Source of the DNA: Undaria pinnatifida
Lineage: Eukaryota > Sar > Phaeophyceae > Laminariales > Alariaceae
Reading direction: 5' to 3'
Assembly: GCA_012845835.1 (NCBI GenBank)
Contig: JABAKD010000024.1
Coordinates: 8,685,103 to 8,749,102, forward strand
Length of the DNA stretch: 64,000 bases
The position numbers were made by a program, and so were the translations under genes. The notes under the pieces are model-generated. The model saw nothing but the letters and a program-made list of their open reading frames with translations, did not search any database and had not been told where the DNA came from. This document shows, piece by piece, positions 1 through 13,200 of the stretch; position 1 is the stretch's first letter, and every line of letters begins with the position of its first letter.

Positions 1-160
1 GCGAACAGGCACCCCGATATGTATTCACCAATCAGATCTTTCCCGGAAATTTCCTTTAAAAAAAAATTGTCCGCTGGGAACGAATGATCACCCTGATATG
101 GTAGTTACCAATCAGAATTTTCCAGGAAACTTCCAATAAAAAAAAAATCGACCAACGGGA
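1..160. repeat. Imperfect tandem pair, ~78 bp
   Basis: CACCCCGATATG...CAATCAGATCTTTCC and its partner beginning near 88 share the same order of words and both end in a short A-run. No gene is seen. Confidence 0.5.
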
Positions 161-424
161 AAACTGCAGGGCAGGACATACCCTTTTCGCGTAGCCTCCG
201 ATCGGCTCAGAGTAGGACAACGAATATAGACCGCACCGTCCAACGAACTCTTCCGTTTGCACACCAAAAACTCCAGGCTCTTTCTTCTCTGTGCGGGCGA
301 AGAATAACAACCCCGTCACGTCATACCAAGCAAACCCCATGCAAACCCCTCCCAAATTTGCGCCGCGCGTTAGCCTTGCCCCGCTCCTTGATTCCGCGCT
401 CGAGAAAAAAATCAAAAACTGAGC

Positions 425-800
425 ACCTGGAATTTTGACGGGTGTGTGAGAAGGGCACAAGCTTCCCCTTTGGGGTGGATGCGGTTGGCTTGAATATCCC
501 GGGCTTGTCTGTCGCAACTTGAAAAAGGCCGAAAACATTTTGAAAGCGAAAGGAAAAAGGCTTGCGGGGGCAAGTACCGCCCATCAGCCCCAACGAGTTT
601 ATAGTACACTCTATATACTCTGGGTACCTCGGTACCAAACCTACCAGGATATCTACCCGGGTACCCGGTGGGTTCGTCCATACTCGGGTATGAGTACCCG
701 GTGGTTTGATTCATACTCGGGTATGTACCCGGGTCGAGTTTGGGTCATACTCGGCTATGGCACCCCCAAAGTATATATCGTACTAAACACACCCTTGAAC
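425..800. repeat. Copy of the 6.2-7.4 kb repeat unit, then ACCCGGGTA-rich repeats
   Basis: AAGCTTCCCCTTTGGGGTGG and AACGAGTTTATAGTACACTC match the ~180-bp unit arrayed at 6.2-7.4 kb. From 605 to 750 TACTCGGGTATG/TACCCGGGTA words alternate; the same words recur at 8.97-10.2 and 55.98-56.2 kb. No gene is seen. Confidence 0.5.
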
Positions 801-829
801 TTTCAAAAAGAGGGCTGATATATATATCA

Positions 830-1165
830 AATCAGGTTCCACCCGAAATCAAGTAACTTGCCATATAAAGGGATGAGAAAAAATATCAACCCGGATTCCA
901 ACTGAAACCGATTAACTTTACCAATCGAGGCACGAGAAAAATCAACCGATATTCCATCCGATATCGGGGATTTTTCCCAGCCGAGGGATAAGAAAATTCA
1001 GAGAAATTTCCCATCAAGGGACGAGAAAAATCGAGGAAACTTCCAACGAAAGAATCAGAAAAATCGACGAAATTTCGGAACGACTGATCAGAAATATCGA
1101 CCTCTCCAAACCAAGGGATGACAAAAGAAAAACCCGAGTTCCATCTAGCCTCTCTCCTCTGAGGC
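830..1165. repeat. Degenerate short tandem repeat around GAGAAAAATCGA
   Basis: GAGAAAAATCAACC, GAGAAAAATCGAGG and AGAAAAATCGACGA recur every 35-60 bp. This stretch lies just beyond the 3' end of the calmodulin-like gene and may include its 3' UTR. A short polyadenylation signal cannot be picked out with confidence. Confidence 0.4.
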
Positions 1166-1275
1166 AACTATACTGCCGGCGCTTCTTGAGCCAAGCCGCG
1201 AAGGGGGAAAGATTCGCAGCCTTTAAAATCTACACCTAATGTAGCAGCTCGGTCGGGCCAGAGTGTTTGTTTCCT

Positions 1276-1299
1276 TCAGCTATACATGATCTTGAGGAA
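1276..1299 (-). CDS. Calmodulin-like gene, 24-nt terminal coding exon
   Basis: Seven codons and a stop (FLKIMYS, then TGA at 1278-1276) follow a strong pyrimidine tract and CTGCAG. Joined in phase 0 to exon 4 it gives DINEFLKIMYS, which matches the usual end of EF-hand 4 in calmodulins (E-E-F-V-x-M-M). The match to family pattern, phase and acceptor quality together support it, although the exon is tiny and 3.1 kb from exon 4. A transcript would settle it. Confidence 0.72.
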   Translation of the reverse strand, partial: FLKIMYS

Positions 1300-4200
1300 C
1301 TGCAGACGAGATAGGAAACAGGACAGCGGGGAAGCGACAGGAGGGGGCAGGCCGGAAGAGGGCACGGAGCGGGGAGGGAGAAGCACGTTACAGATTGTTT
1401 CACCGAGCAGATTATCAACAAATTACGGGCACATACGTGGTGTCTCTGGGTTACAGCTACCGAGCCACGTGACTAACTTCATAAGGCTACAAACAATACC
1501 ACGAGATACGGCAAAAACACGACTTCGTACTTAATTCAGCAAGTAAAACGATAACAACGGTATTCACTACCGTTACCACGTATTCGACGAGACGGGATAA
1601 AAGGCTAAACTCTTCTCGCGACAAAAATAAAGGCGAACACCGTCCTCGGGACGAGGGAGAAGAACCTGCTCAGTGACCCCTCCCGGACCTGCGTTACGAT
1701 TAGGGAGGGAGAAGGAGAAAGAAGAGGCGCGAACAAAATAGAAGAAACGAGCAAACAGAAGAAAAAAAAAAACTGCGGTGCAGCGTTCAAATTTGATTTT
1801 TCGATCTGGAATTATAACCCCCGGATCTTCGCTACGACTAGGAAGGGAGAAGGAGGAAATAAAAGGCGCGAAGATAACAGCAGAAATGAGCAAGCAAACA
1901 AACAAAAAACTGCGGTGCAGCGTTCAAATTTGATTTTTCGATCTGGAATTTTAACCCCCGGATCTGCGTTACGACTAGGGAGGGAGACGGAGACAAGAGA
2001 AAGCGCAAACATAATCGAAGAAATGAGCAAACAACAAAAAATAAAACTACGATGCGGCGCTCAAGTTTGATTTTTCCGTCTGGAATTTCAACACTGTATT
2101 CGTGACTTGACGCCTTTGCAACTGGAACCCCGTTTTGGGGACAAAGCTACTTGGATTAAGTATAGCAAGGGGTTTTGGGGCTGTAAAGGGTTAACCCCCT
2201 TTACAGCCCCAAAAACCCTCCTAATACTAGCTTTAAGTAAAATTGTGAAAAAAAAGGGTTCCCAATGGTGAAGGCGTTAAGACATGCTACGGTAGAGGTG
2301 CGAGACTCTTTTTTCTGCGGTCCCTCACATTGGGAAGACATGATCCTCCCAAAAACATAATTTGGAGAAGAAACAAAACAAAACTGCTATATATGATACC
2401 GGACGAAACATACCACGGCCTAGGTAGAGGTATACAACGAGAATCATGCAAAAAAAAGTACCAATTATTTTTTTTTTTCCGACGGTTTTGGGTTAATAAA
2501 CTCCATCACTCAGAAACCATTTTCGCCGAAAAGAGGTATACCTTAACACCTCCCTCTATCGTAGCACGAGTTGTGCATTCATCTTTTCCTGAGGCTTTTC
2601 ACATGAGGAGAGCTCCACAACCAGCCTAAAGCCGATTTCGAATAAAACGGAAAAGTGCTTTTGTGATGAACAAAACCCATGCATGCTCTAGGTGCATCAA
2701 AAATAATAATGCAAGAAAAAACAAGAACCTTCCGACGATCTTGGGCCAAAGAGCCCCGTCCTTCATGAAATTATATTAGCCGAAAAATGGTATACCTTAT
2801 ATCTCTCTATCGTACGAAGCACGCGGCCGTCCGTGCGAAGTCGTTTCTTTCCTGCCTTGCTTAGTTGATTTTCATTTTTCAAACGTTTTCGTCGTGTTTT
2901 CCTTTTTGGGGTTTTGCATTTTCAGTAGTATCTCTCACTTACACACAATTAGGCAGGCAGGGAGGGAGGCAGGCAGGAAAGACACGTGATGGTGCATGAC
3001 CAACGCCGTGTCAAATTTCCAAGCCCAACCGCGTGAAAGTGGACGCTGTGTGACCGATCTCCCGTTGCGACAGGGTCTTGGCTGATCCAGCTCGTACAAT
3101 CGCCGAGCCTTACGACGGCACGGAGGGTACCTTCGGGGCCAATATTTTGCGCCTAACGAGGATCCTCTATGTGAATAACCACCCAAAGTAAATCCAATCA
3201 AATCTGCGTTTTTGCGATGTCATTCGTGAAATGCCTACAGTAGTTCAGCAGACGGGGGGATTGTTCAACAAGGCAAGCATACAACCATGGGGTATGCAAG
3301 TCTCGCATAGCTTTGCTTCGTTCGTGCCTACCTGGGCATCTCTCGGTCGACACCTCTCTCTTGTTGTACGACATCTCATAACGGCAAGTACAGGATCTAG
3401 ATGATCTAAATATGATCTGTTAATAGACACTTTAGATCGTCATCTATTAAGACGCGATCTAAATCTTAATCTGTTTCATGTGTGCAAGGCTTGCTTCGTG
3501 GATTTCCACTTAGACATCTCCCTCGACGCCTGCCTCTTGTACAACGAGGTTTACGGCGTTTGTATATACAACACATCATATCGGCAGGTACAGGATCTAG
3601 ATGATCTCTCATAGATCGTGATCCATTCATAGACGGTCTAGATCGTTATCTGTTTCATGTGCGCAGGACCTGCCGCGTTGATGTCCACCTGGCCATCTCC
3701 TTCGACGCCTGCCTCTTGTACAAGGAGGTTACGCCTCTTGTATATACAACACATCATACCGGCAAGTCTATGATCGAAGTGATCCGTCACCGGTCATGAT
3801 CCATTCATAGATCACCTACAGGTAGGTCGTGGTCTGCTCGACGTGTTAGCATTCCAACATTTGTCTCATTGATGTCCACCTGCCCACCCCCGCCAATGTG
3901 TTCCTCTTGTACAAGGAGGTATACGGCTCTTGCATACACAAAACATCAAAACGTCATAACGGCAAAATATACGATTTAGACGATCAAAAACACGATCTAT
4001 TGACAGATGATGTACTGTATGTCATCATCTGTTCCATGTGAGCAAGACTCGCCTCAGTGATGTCCACCTGCCCATCCCCGTCGACAGCCTACCTCTTGTA
4101 CCAGAAGATACGCAGCTCTTGCATACATGAAACGTCACAACGGCAAAGCTATGATCTAGATTATCAAGAATACAATCTATTGACAGATCATATAGCTCGT

Positions 4201-7200
4201 GACCTGGGTTTCCATACTTGCCTCATTGATGTCCACCTGCCCATCCCCGTCGACAGTCTGCCTCTTGTACAAAGAGATATACGGTTGCACACACAAAATG
4301 TAATAACGGCAAAGGTACGATTTAGATTATCAAGAACACGATCTATTGACAGATCCTATAGATCGTTATCCGGGTTCAAGACTTGCCTCGTTGATGTCCA
4401 CCTGGCCATCTCCATCGACGTCTGCCTCTTGTACAAGGAGGTTTATTTCCGCGTCGGTAAGCTTCGCTCCCAGCTGTCGCATAATGTTTCCCAGCTCCTT
4501 CGTGTCGATCGCCCCCGAACCGTCCTGGTCAAAAAACTGTTCACACAGCAAACATATTCACGGAGGGCTTGTTTTATCACCCGGTTGCGGCCCATGTATA
4601 ACTACGTACCCACGGTTGGTTAGAAACCGGCGAAATGAACAAGGGGTTGTGTTTTTTAAGGAAAACATACAACACGGTCATGACGGTGATGATGCTATCG
4701 ACAGCGTCGGTGATGGTGCTACTGCTGCTGTTGTTGTTGTTGTTGATGCTGTTGTTACGTTATCATCGCTGTAGTCTAGTCTGGGTCACAGGGCACACAC
4801 GCTCCCACCAATCACTCTGCAGTGGGACAAAACACGCCTGCTAAGGCAGAGGTAGTATTTTTAGATTTTTTTCTCTCGAGAAGATTCGGAACTCCTTAAT
4901 CCGATATCACTATATTTTTTTCGGGCTTTTTTTTTCCATTTCATACCCAGGCCATGGGTATGGTCATCACAGAGAGGGTTCCTTATACCACGTATTCGAG
5001 AAAATGGTTGACATGCTCTGTAAATTCTATATACCCTAACCCCAACCCTAACCCAATGAAACGCAACCGACCAATGTAGGGTGAAATCCCCTTCGTCTCG
5101 TACACTGTGTGCGTCAACCATTTTCTCGAACAAGTGGTGAGCTCATCGGGATGCACATTCAGTTTTATCAAGATAATATAAAAAATCATTCACTTCTTAA
5201 ATTTCGCAAAATCAGTATTTTGGGTGAGGTATACCAACAGTACCAACCATTGTTGTTTTAGCAAGCCAACAATCTTGCAGGGAAAAACAACAGTGGTTGG
5301 TGCACCCCTACCCAAGCATGTGCCGACTACATACTATTAACAGTACAGCAGGAAAAACAAAAACAAGAGCGTTTGCGCAAAACGTTCTTCGGAAGTACAC
5401 CTTCCGCCAAAAACACGCGAATTCCATTCCCACCATGGTTCTGGTGTGTTTGCGTTGGAAGTAAACAAAATCCTGCAGGCAACGCCTCCAAAACTGAGGG
5501 GGGAAGAGCGGCAACAAGATAAAAAAAAGCAAAGACAAAGACCTTACTGCTGTGACGCCTAGACGGGCTTCGATAACTCTGGAGTGGACGACTACCTCCG
5601 GAAAAAAAAAAATAACAAAAAAAATGGTCGCACCTTGAATGCTTCCCTGATCTGCCGGTCGAAATCAGTGTCCACCTTGCATTTACGCATCATCGTTACG
5701 AACTCCGCGAAGTTGATGAGACCGTTGCCATCAAGGTCCACCTGAACGGGAAAGCAGCAGAATGAAGCACCAAAACAAAAAACAAAGCGACGCAGACCGG
5801 GCAAGTACACACTCAGCAAATACAAGGTTCACCTGCGGGGATTTTTGTTCTTGTTCATCACATTTCATATCTTCGCACTTTTGCTTTTGCTTTTCTCTTT
5901 CTCCCTCCCGCCCTAGACCTAACTCAGATGCAGGGTCACTAAGCAGGCGATTCTTCCCTTCTCCCCACTACAATACATGCCTTTTTGTTACCGCGAGAAG
6001 AACTCAGCCCTTTCTTCCCTCATCGACTCACATCGAATTGCGCCTACCCACGCTGAAAGGCGCTCTCAGCAGTTCATTCCTTTTGTTTCTGACTTTGCAA
6101 AAGTAACCTCAAAAGTCCAACCCACGTGATATTCGAACTCCAGAATCAACTCTATTATGTTCATATTAATAGTGGCATTCGAGGGTAACCACAATTGATA
6201 CACCACCGGGGCGACCGGGTGTGGTCCAGGGGGCGTCGCAGGTTGAAAAAGGCCAACACAGGCGTTTCTAAGAGCTAAAATATATAGCCAGGCACCAGGT
6301 ATAACGTAAAAAACATACTGAAAGGCAAATAAAATCGATTAGCCACGTGGCAACAAAACCGACCGGGTCACCAACACCGACCAGCCCAAACGAGTGGGTT
6401 TGATGTTTCGGTCTAGAACCTTTCCCGTCGGGAAGTGGTTAGCTTCAGATCCCAAGGCCTTGTCTTGAGTTCAAAAGGGGAACAAAACTCTCGTAAAAAC
6501 CGAAGAAAAAACAATAAGCCACATGGATAGTAACCGCGCACGCAACACCGACAAAATCAAGCGAGTTTATAGTTTACTCTAGAAGCTTCCCCTTCGCGTT
6601 GTGGTTGGCTCGAAGTACCGGGGGGGGGGGGGGGGTGTCTTGAATTAAAAAGGGGGACAAAGCTCTTGTAAAAACTTAAGAAAAAACAATTATCCACATG
6701 ACACGTAACCCCGCATGCAACACCGACCAACGATAAGCCACATGGCAAGTAACCCCGCACGCAAGTGACACCGACAAAATCAAGCGAGTTCATAGTTCAG
6801 TCTAGAAGCTTCCCCCTCGCGTTGTGGCTGGCTTGAAACACCGGGGGGGGGGGGGGGGGGGGGGTGAGGGGGGTGTTTTGAGTTAAAAGGGGGACAAAGC
6901 TCTCGTAAAAACTGAAGAAAAGCTCTTGTAAAAACTGAAGAAAAAACAATTGGCCACATGACACGTAACCCCGCAAGCAACACCAACCAGCTCAAACGAG
7001 TTTGTAGCGTAGTCTTCAGGCTATCCCTGGGGTGTGGTTGGCTTCAAATGCCGGGGGTTGTCGCAAGTTGCGAAGGGGGACAAAACTCTTGTAAAACCTA
7101 AAGATAGAAGGATTATCATAGCCACCGGGCAACTAACCGGGCAAGTGACACCGACCAGATCAAAACACGAGGTTCTAGCTCAATCTTCGACAAGCTTTCC

Positions 7201-10200
7201 CTGAGGGGTTTGGCTGGCTTGAAATTCTCGGGAGGTGTCGCAAGTTGAGAAGGAGGACAAAACTCTTGCAAAAACTGAAGAGAAAACAATCAGCCACCGC
7301 GCAAGTAAACGGGCAAGTAACAGCGACTGTCGATACGTAGCCCAGACGAGTTTATAGCTTACCTGTCTGGCCCCGAATATACACCACGTTTTCATTGGGG
7401 TCATACCTAGGAAAAGTCGCTTATATCTTAAGACCCAGACTGTGAGTCTAAAGCTCTTGCTGTACTAGGAACTTGCGTACAGTGGAGTTCACCCATTAAG
7501 GCGGTCTGAGTAAGGCTGTATCCCTATATAAGGCGGTCAAAATTGCTATGGAGGTACAGTAGGGGTCCCCCAGTAAGGCGGCATGCCGATATAAGGTGGT
7601 AAAATCCTCTGGAGGTACAGTAGGGGTCCCCAATAAGGCGGTCTGAGTAAGGCGGTATCCCTATATAAGGTGGTAAAAATCCTCTGGAGGTACAGTAGGG
7701 GTCTCCCAATAAGGCGGTATCCCCATTTAAGGCGGTCAAAATCGCTGAGGAGGTACAGTCGGGGTCCCCCAATAAGGCCGTCGGTATCCCCATATAAGGC
7801 GGTATCCCGATATAAGGCGGTCAAAAACGCTTGGCGCGGCTGTGGAATTGCACTCATAACCTGGAATGAATAAGGCGGCTTCCCCCCATAAGGCGCGGTT
7901 ATACTGCTCTGGCACCCCACCGCCTTCCTGGGAGACCCCTACAGTGCCGATAAGCTCCACCTTTGAAGGAAGCACCACATAACAGCGCCAGCTAAAGCGC
8001 CGAGAAATAAAAAAGCAAGGGCAAACACTTGACCATCAACCCTTGTGTGGGCTCAAGTACAGGTACAACGAACAACAAAGCACAAAAAGACGCGTTCTCG
8101 TCATCACGGTGCGAGCATGCAGCACACGGCAGTGCAAGCTGCGCGCGTGTCTTGCAGGCACTTTCATCGGAAATCGACCGGAAAAATCGTCATCTAGTCT
8201 AATAACACTAACAGCCCGGGTCGCTTCGTGTCAAGAAGGATGCTGCAATCGTTAAGTTTGATTCGACATTTTTTCCCTCTGACGGCCCAAACGGCTTAAC
8301 GCATTTACAACTGGAAACTTGTTTTTTTCGACAAATTTACTTGAAAGTTGGTATAGGGAGGGCTTTTAGCACGGCACTCCCGACAAGGGGACAACACACT
8401 TGGAGTTAGACTAAGATAGTTTTAGGAGATGGAAGTGGGTTAACAGCTGACCGCATCAGAGGCGGGTTGCTATTTAGCGCCAACAACAACAGCAAAATAA
8501 CGCAACATGAAACAAGCAGCAGTGGCGGCGAATACAATTTTAGTATTCACCATGTACAAGAGGCTGGTAATTTTCTAGCACCAACAACAACACCAACAGA
8601 ACGCGCTCCAAGAAAACCAACAGCAACGTTAAAGATACACTTAAATCATATACCATATTAACAGGAGAGGCGGGATGTTTTTAAGCGCCGCATGAACATC
8701 GTAAAAAACACCGCACCAAGAAAAACAGTGTTCCTGCAGGTCTACAGCAGGCTCCAGTCTATTCTCCTGCGTACCTTGGCCCATCACGTCCTCCAACCGC
8801 GTGTTCGTGACTTTTTTCTTCTTTTTCTTTTTTATCCTCCGCGGATGGGAAAAATAAAGCTTTAGCTCACCTCACTTCTACGTATTTTCATACGCGTCGT
8901 GCGTCGATTTAACTCAGTTGCTTTTCGTGGCGCTTTACTCTCGTACGCAGGTGTCAAAACCGGCTATGTTGGTCACACTTGGGTACGCACCTGGGTACCC
9001 ATATATATAGTATGCACCCCACAAAAAACTCGGAAAATTTGTCATAGAAAAAAAAACGCGACAGCTGCCGCCGTTCAGTCAACAAATTGAAGGTTGTATC
9101 ATACCACCGACCGCCTGCAACGAAAAATACCGGCGGATCGCCGGTAGGGATACAAAAACCAGCGTGAAAACCAATGCCAAAATCGGGCGTACGAGTACAC
9201 GGTGCACACCGGCTGTTGCCAAAGTCAGAAAAATTACCCGGGTACAATACTGGTACTCCCCTTCCCCTTGTTGAACAACGCTTCTTCAGGAGTAGTTTCT
9301 ACCGCGCATGGCACATCATGAACATTTTACACGGGCACCCTAAACCCTGGCAATACTTCGTACCCTGCTATCTGAATAAGAATATTCCCTGAGAGACTCT
9401 TGCACGTCTACAGCAGATTCGTGCACTTTCTCGCGGGGTGGCGCGGCGTGCATGCCTTGGTCATCATCATGTCCTCCAACTGCTTGTTCGTGGGGCTACA
9501 CCCTGGTACCCGGCCACCACAACCTGGGGTCCTCCTAAACGCAGGACTGGTCGGCAAATAACTTTCTGCAGGCTTTTTGGGGTCAACTTTAACCTTGTAC
9601 CCCGGCCCAGACCAGCCCGAGCCCCTAGCCCTAACCCTAATCTCGACCCTTCGAGGGACCGAGGTCGCCAGGGGCTGACACGCCTCCGAGTTGGCATGTG
9701 TAAAAAAATTACCCGGGCGATTGAAAGGCCAGCCTAGACCGAGAAAAAAAAACGACCGGCAAGACGCATTGTGCACACCCGTCCTGCAATTAGGTCGAGT
9801 CCAACACCTGACTATGTTGGTCATACTCGGGTGTGTACCCAGGTGCCCGTGGAGCAAAAAAACACAATGCGTGCCTTGGCCGTTAAAAGTCCTCCACCTG
9901 CCTGTTCGTGGGGATATACCCTGAAACCCGGCTACCAAAAATTGGCTGTGTGGGTCGTACTCAGGTGTGTACCCGCGTATCACACCTGGCTACTCGTAAG
10001 TTGGCCATGCTCTGGTATGCACCCGGGCACTCCTAATGATACAAAGCCATGCATACCTTAGCCATCATGTCCTCTAAGCACTTGTTCGTCGGGCTTTACC
10101 CCGGAACCCGGTCTCCAAAACCTGGCTGTATACCCCCGTACCACACCCGTTTGCTCGTATGTTGGTCATACTCAGGTGTATACCCCCGTACCACACCTGA

Positions 10201-13200
10201 TTACTCGTATGTCGGCCACACTCTGGCATGCACCCGGGCACCCACAGAGAAATCAAGCAACGCATACCTTAGCCATCATGTCCTCCAGCTGCTTGTTCGT
10301 CGGGCTGTACCCCAGAGACGTCATCACGGTTCGCAGCTCGTTCAGGTCGATCTCCCCACTCCCATCCTGCAAGCAAAGCGTCCACAACAAACACGCGAAA
10401 AAAACGTGCACGGCAAGAGTCAGAAAGAGCATCCACTACACCGGCACAGGCAACAGTTAGTACAGGGTATTTTTATACGTACGTTTTGCTCAAAAATAAA
10501 ATAAAAACACGCTCGTTGTGAGGTGGGCGCTTTCGCCGAAGCTCACGATCGCAAGCTGTTTGGATACTACGATCGCGCGTGTTCGGGGCGAGTTCGCTTG
10601 TTATATTTTTGTTGTTTCTCACATCAAATCGCATAGTCAAGTCCGTGGTCACAGGACAGCCTCCAGTCACTCTGGAGTGGAAAAATACCCCAGGGGGAAA
10701 AAAACACAAACCAAAAGTGGTACACGTGTGCATCATAGCTGAAGCAAGCCATACATCCGCCAAAAAATATAAGGATGAAACGAGTATACATGTCCTCATG
10801 AAGTATATAGGTTGGAAATACCCCACAGATAGTGCTACAGCAGTATGAAAAAAAAAGTGGTTGCCGGTAGCACCAGGGTGAACAGAGTGATACAAACCCC
10901 AGCCCTTAATCATTCTGCGCACGGAAACTACGTAACCCGCATTGAGGGGGACAATTATATGACACTATCTTACGAAAATATTCCAACCACGTCAGCCGTG
11001 ACGCGGTAAATTTACGGTCGATGTTCATCTTTGCAAGCTGCGTGATACACCGGCCGCTCGTTTGTACACATGTATTATCCTTTGAACATTTATACGAGCA
11101 GAGGAGCCGTGATCCTTTTACAATCGCACCGGCCGTTTCGGGCACAACTTGGGTGTAAGTCAGAGCAGTGAGTAGTGTCTTCCGCCGAAAAGGGGAAAAA
11201 CCCCCAAAAAAAAAATCAAGGGCTGGATAAATGTCGACATTAGAGAAGCCACGCCGAGGCCATGAACAACCAAACATGTCAGGAGACGGAAAGTCAAGGG
11301 AAAACGTGCAGCGGTCAAGGGTGTCGAATTGATTGATCGGTCCACACTAAAACCTAGTAGTTTGGCGTCAGTCACGGCCAATTATCGCAAAATTGCCGTC
11401 CGTCAAGGGCTGAAAGTGCCGTCCGTCTCCTGATATCTTTGTACATACTCAAACCTAGGAGTTCGGCGTCAGTCAAGGTCAATGATCGGAAAATTGCCGT
11501 CCGTCAAGGGCTGAAAGTGCCGTCCGTCTCCTGATATCTTTGTACATACTCAAACCTAGGAGTTCGGCGTCAGTCAAGGTCAATGATCGGAAAATTGCAG
11601 TCCGTCAAGGGCTGAAAGTGCCGTCCGTCTCCTTATATCTTTGTACATACTTCATACTTAAACCTAGTAGTTCGGCGTCAGTCAAGGTCAATTCATGGAA
11701 AATTGCCGTCCGTCAAGGGCTGAAAGTGCCGTCCGTCTCCTGATATCTTTGTACATACTCAAACCTAGGAGTTCGGCGTCAGTCAAGGTCAATTCATGGA
11801 AAATTGCCGTCCGTCAAGGGGTCAACGTGCCGTCTCCTGTCATCCTTGATGGAAATATTGTAACGACGTCAGCTGAGAGTTCGACGACTTTACGGTCGAT
11901 ACTCATCTTTGCAAGCTGCGTACTAAATCGATTGCCCGTCTTTGGTAAGTTTCACAAATCAAAACCTAACATAAGATGACATTGTATCATGTTACTTACC
12001 ATTGTGCACAACTATTAATAGAGCGCAAAACGGAAGGTCTGTTGGGAGCCGGCAGCAAAGAGAGGTGTGACGAGTACTACTGTCAATAGTAGTGCAAACG
12101 ACGTGGCCCAGTTTCGACAAAATGGCTGCCAGCAGGCGGTTGGGGGTCGGGGTTGGGGTTAGTCTTACGGTCAACATTAGAGTGGCTAGCTAGGCGTTTT
12201 ATTTTCATATTTTCCGCTCATCCCATGCAATATTTTCCCAATTTTACTTCTCCTTCTCCTTCCCTAGACGGAACTCAGACTCGGGGTCACTAAGCAGGCT
12301 TTCTCCCTCCCCACTACGGTACGCGCCTTCATTTTTATCGCGAAAGGGCTTGAGCATTCTCTTCCCTCGTCGACTCGCGTCGAATTGTGCTTACCCACGG
12401 TATAAAGCGCTCCACAGAGCAACATCAATCGACAGAGCAATAGAGGGTTGCCACAACAGAACGGAAGATCTGCCACTGCCAGATCCGAGGGTCTGTCGAC
12501 AGCGAGCAGTCGACAGAGGTGGGAAGGGCAGCAATGGACGCGCCTCCAGCGGTGTATATAATATCTAAGAGCACGCACCCCTATTTATTACCAGGTATGT
12601 GAAAGACAGGGTCGTAGAATTCTATCGTAGATCTCGCACACGCATGCGCGAGAGGACACGTCACCGGTCAGGCAATACACGATCCCGGTCGAGCGGTGTC
12701 ACCCGTCATAGACGGCGTTGACCCGTCCCCGGAAGGTCAGCCAGCGAAAGATAATCCCCCCGCATGACGAGAGGGCATAAGCCCACCGTCACTCTAGCTT
12801 TAGCATCTACTTGCTACATCTAAAAAGCATTGATAGTATACCGAAATACCTGGTACCAGGTCCCAGCCCGGCCAGAAGCCTAACCCCTAACCTAGCTCGA
12901 AAATCATACAGGGTGGAATCAGGTTGTGAATATGTGAACATAAAAACACGCACAGGATTCAGCAATCCCACTGCTGTGCCGCGAATTGCTCATCGAGTGT
13001 TGCTAACTCACGCTCTCGCGTTGTCCGCAAGTCAAATTGTGCACAAGAAAAAGTCCCCACGAGTTTGACAGAGCGAAACATACACCACGGCAGAACGAAA
13101 GACACGTCACGACCGGAAAAAAAAAAAATAACCCCCAATTTACGGGGGTCCACTACGAGTACCGTTACATAGCAGAATGGATTACAAAACAAAACATGGC

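Noticed and set aside
4057-4623. 188-codon plus-strand ORF with repeated [16 protein letters not shown]-type words
   Set aside because: It is the antisense of the exon-4-tail array and of exon 4 itself; the repeats explain its length.
11350-11855. CRISPR-like regularly spaced repeat array
   Set aside because: Units are contiguous ~104-bp tandem copies without unique spacers, and the genome is eukaryotic.
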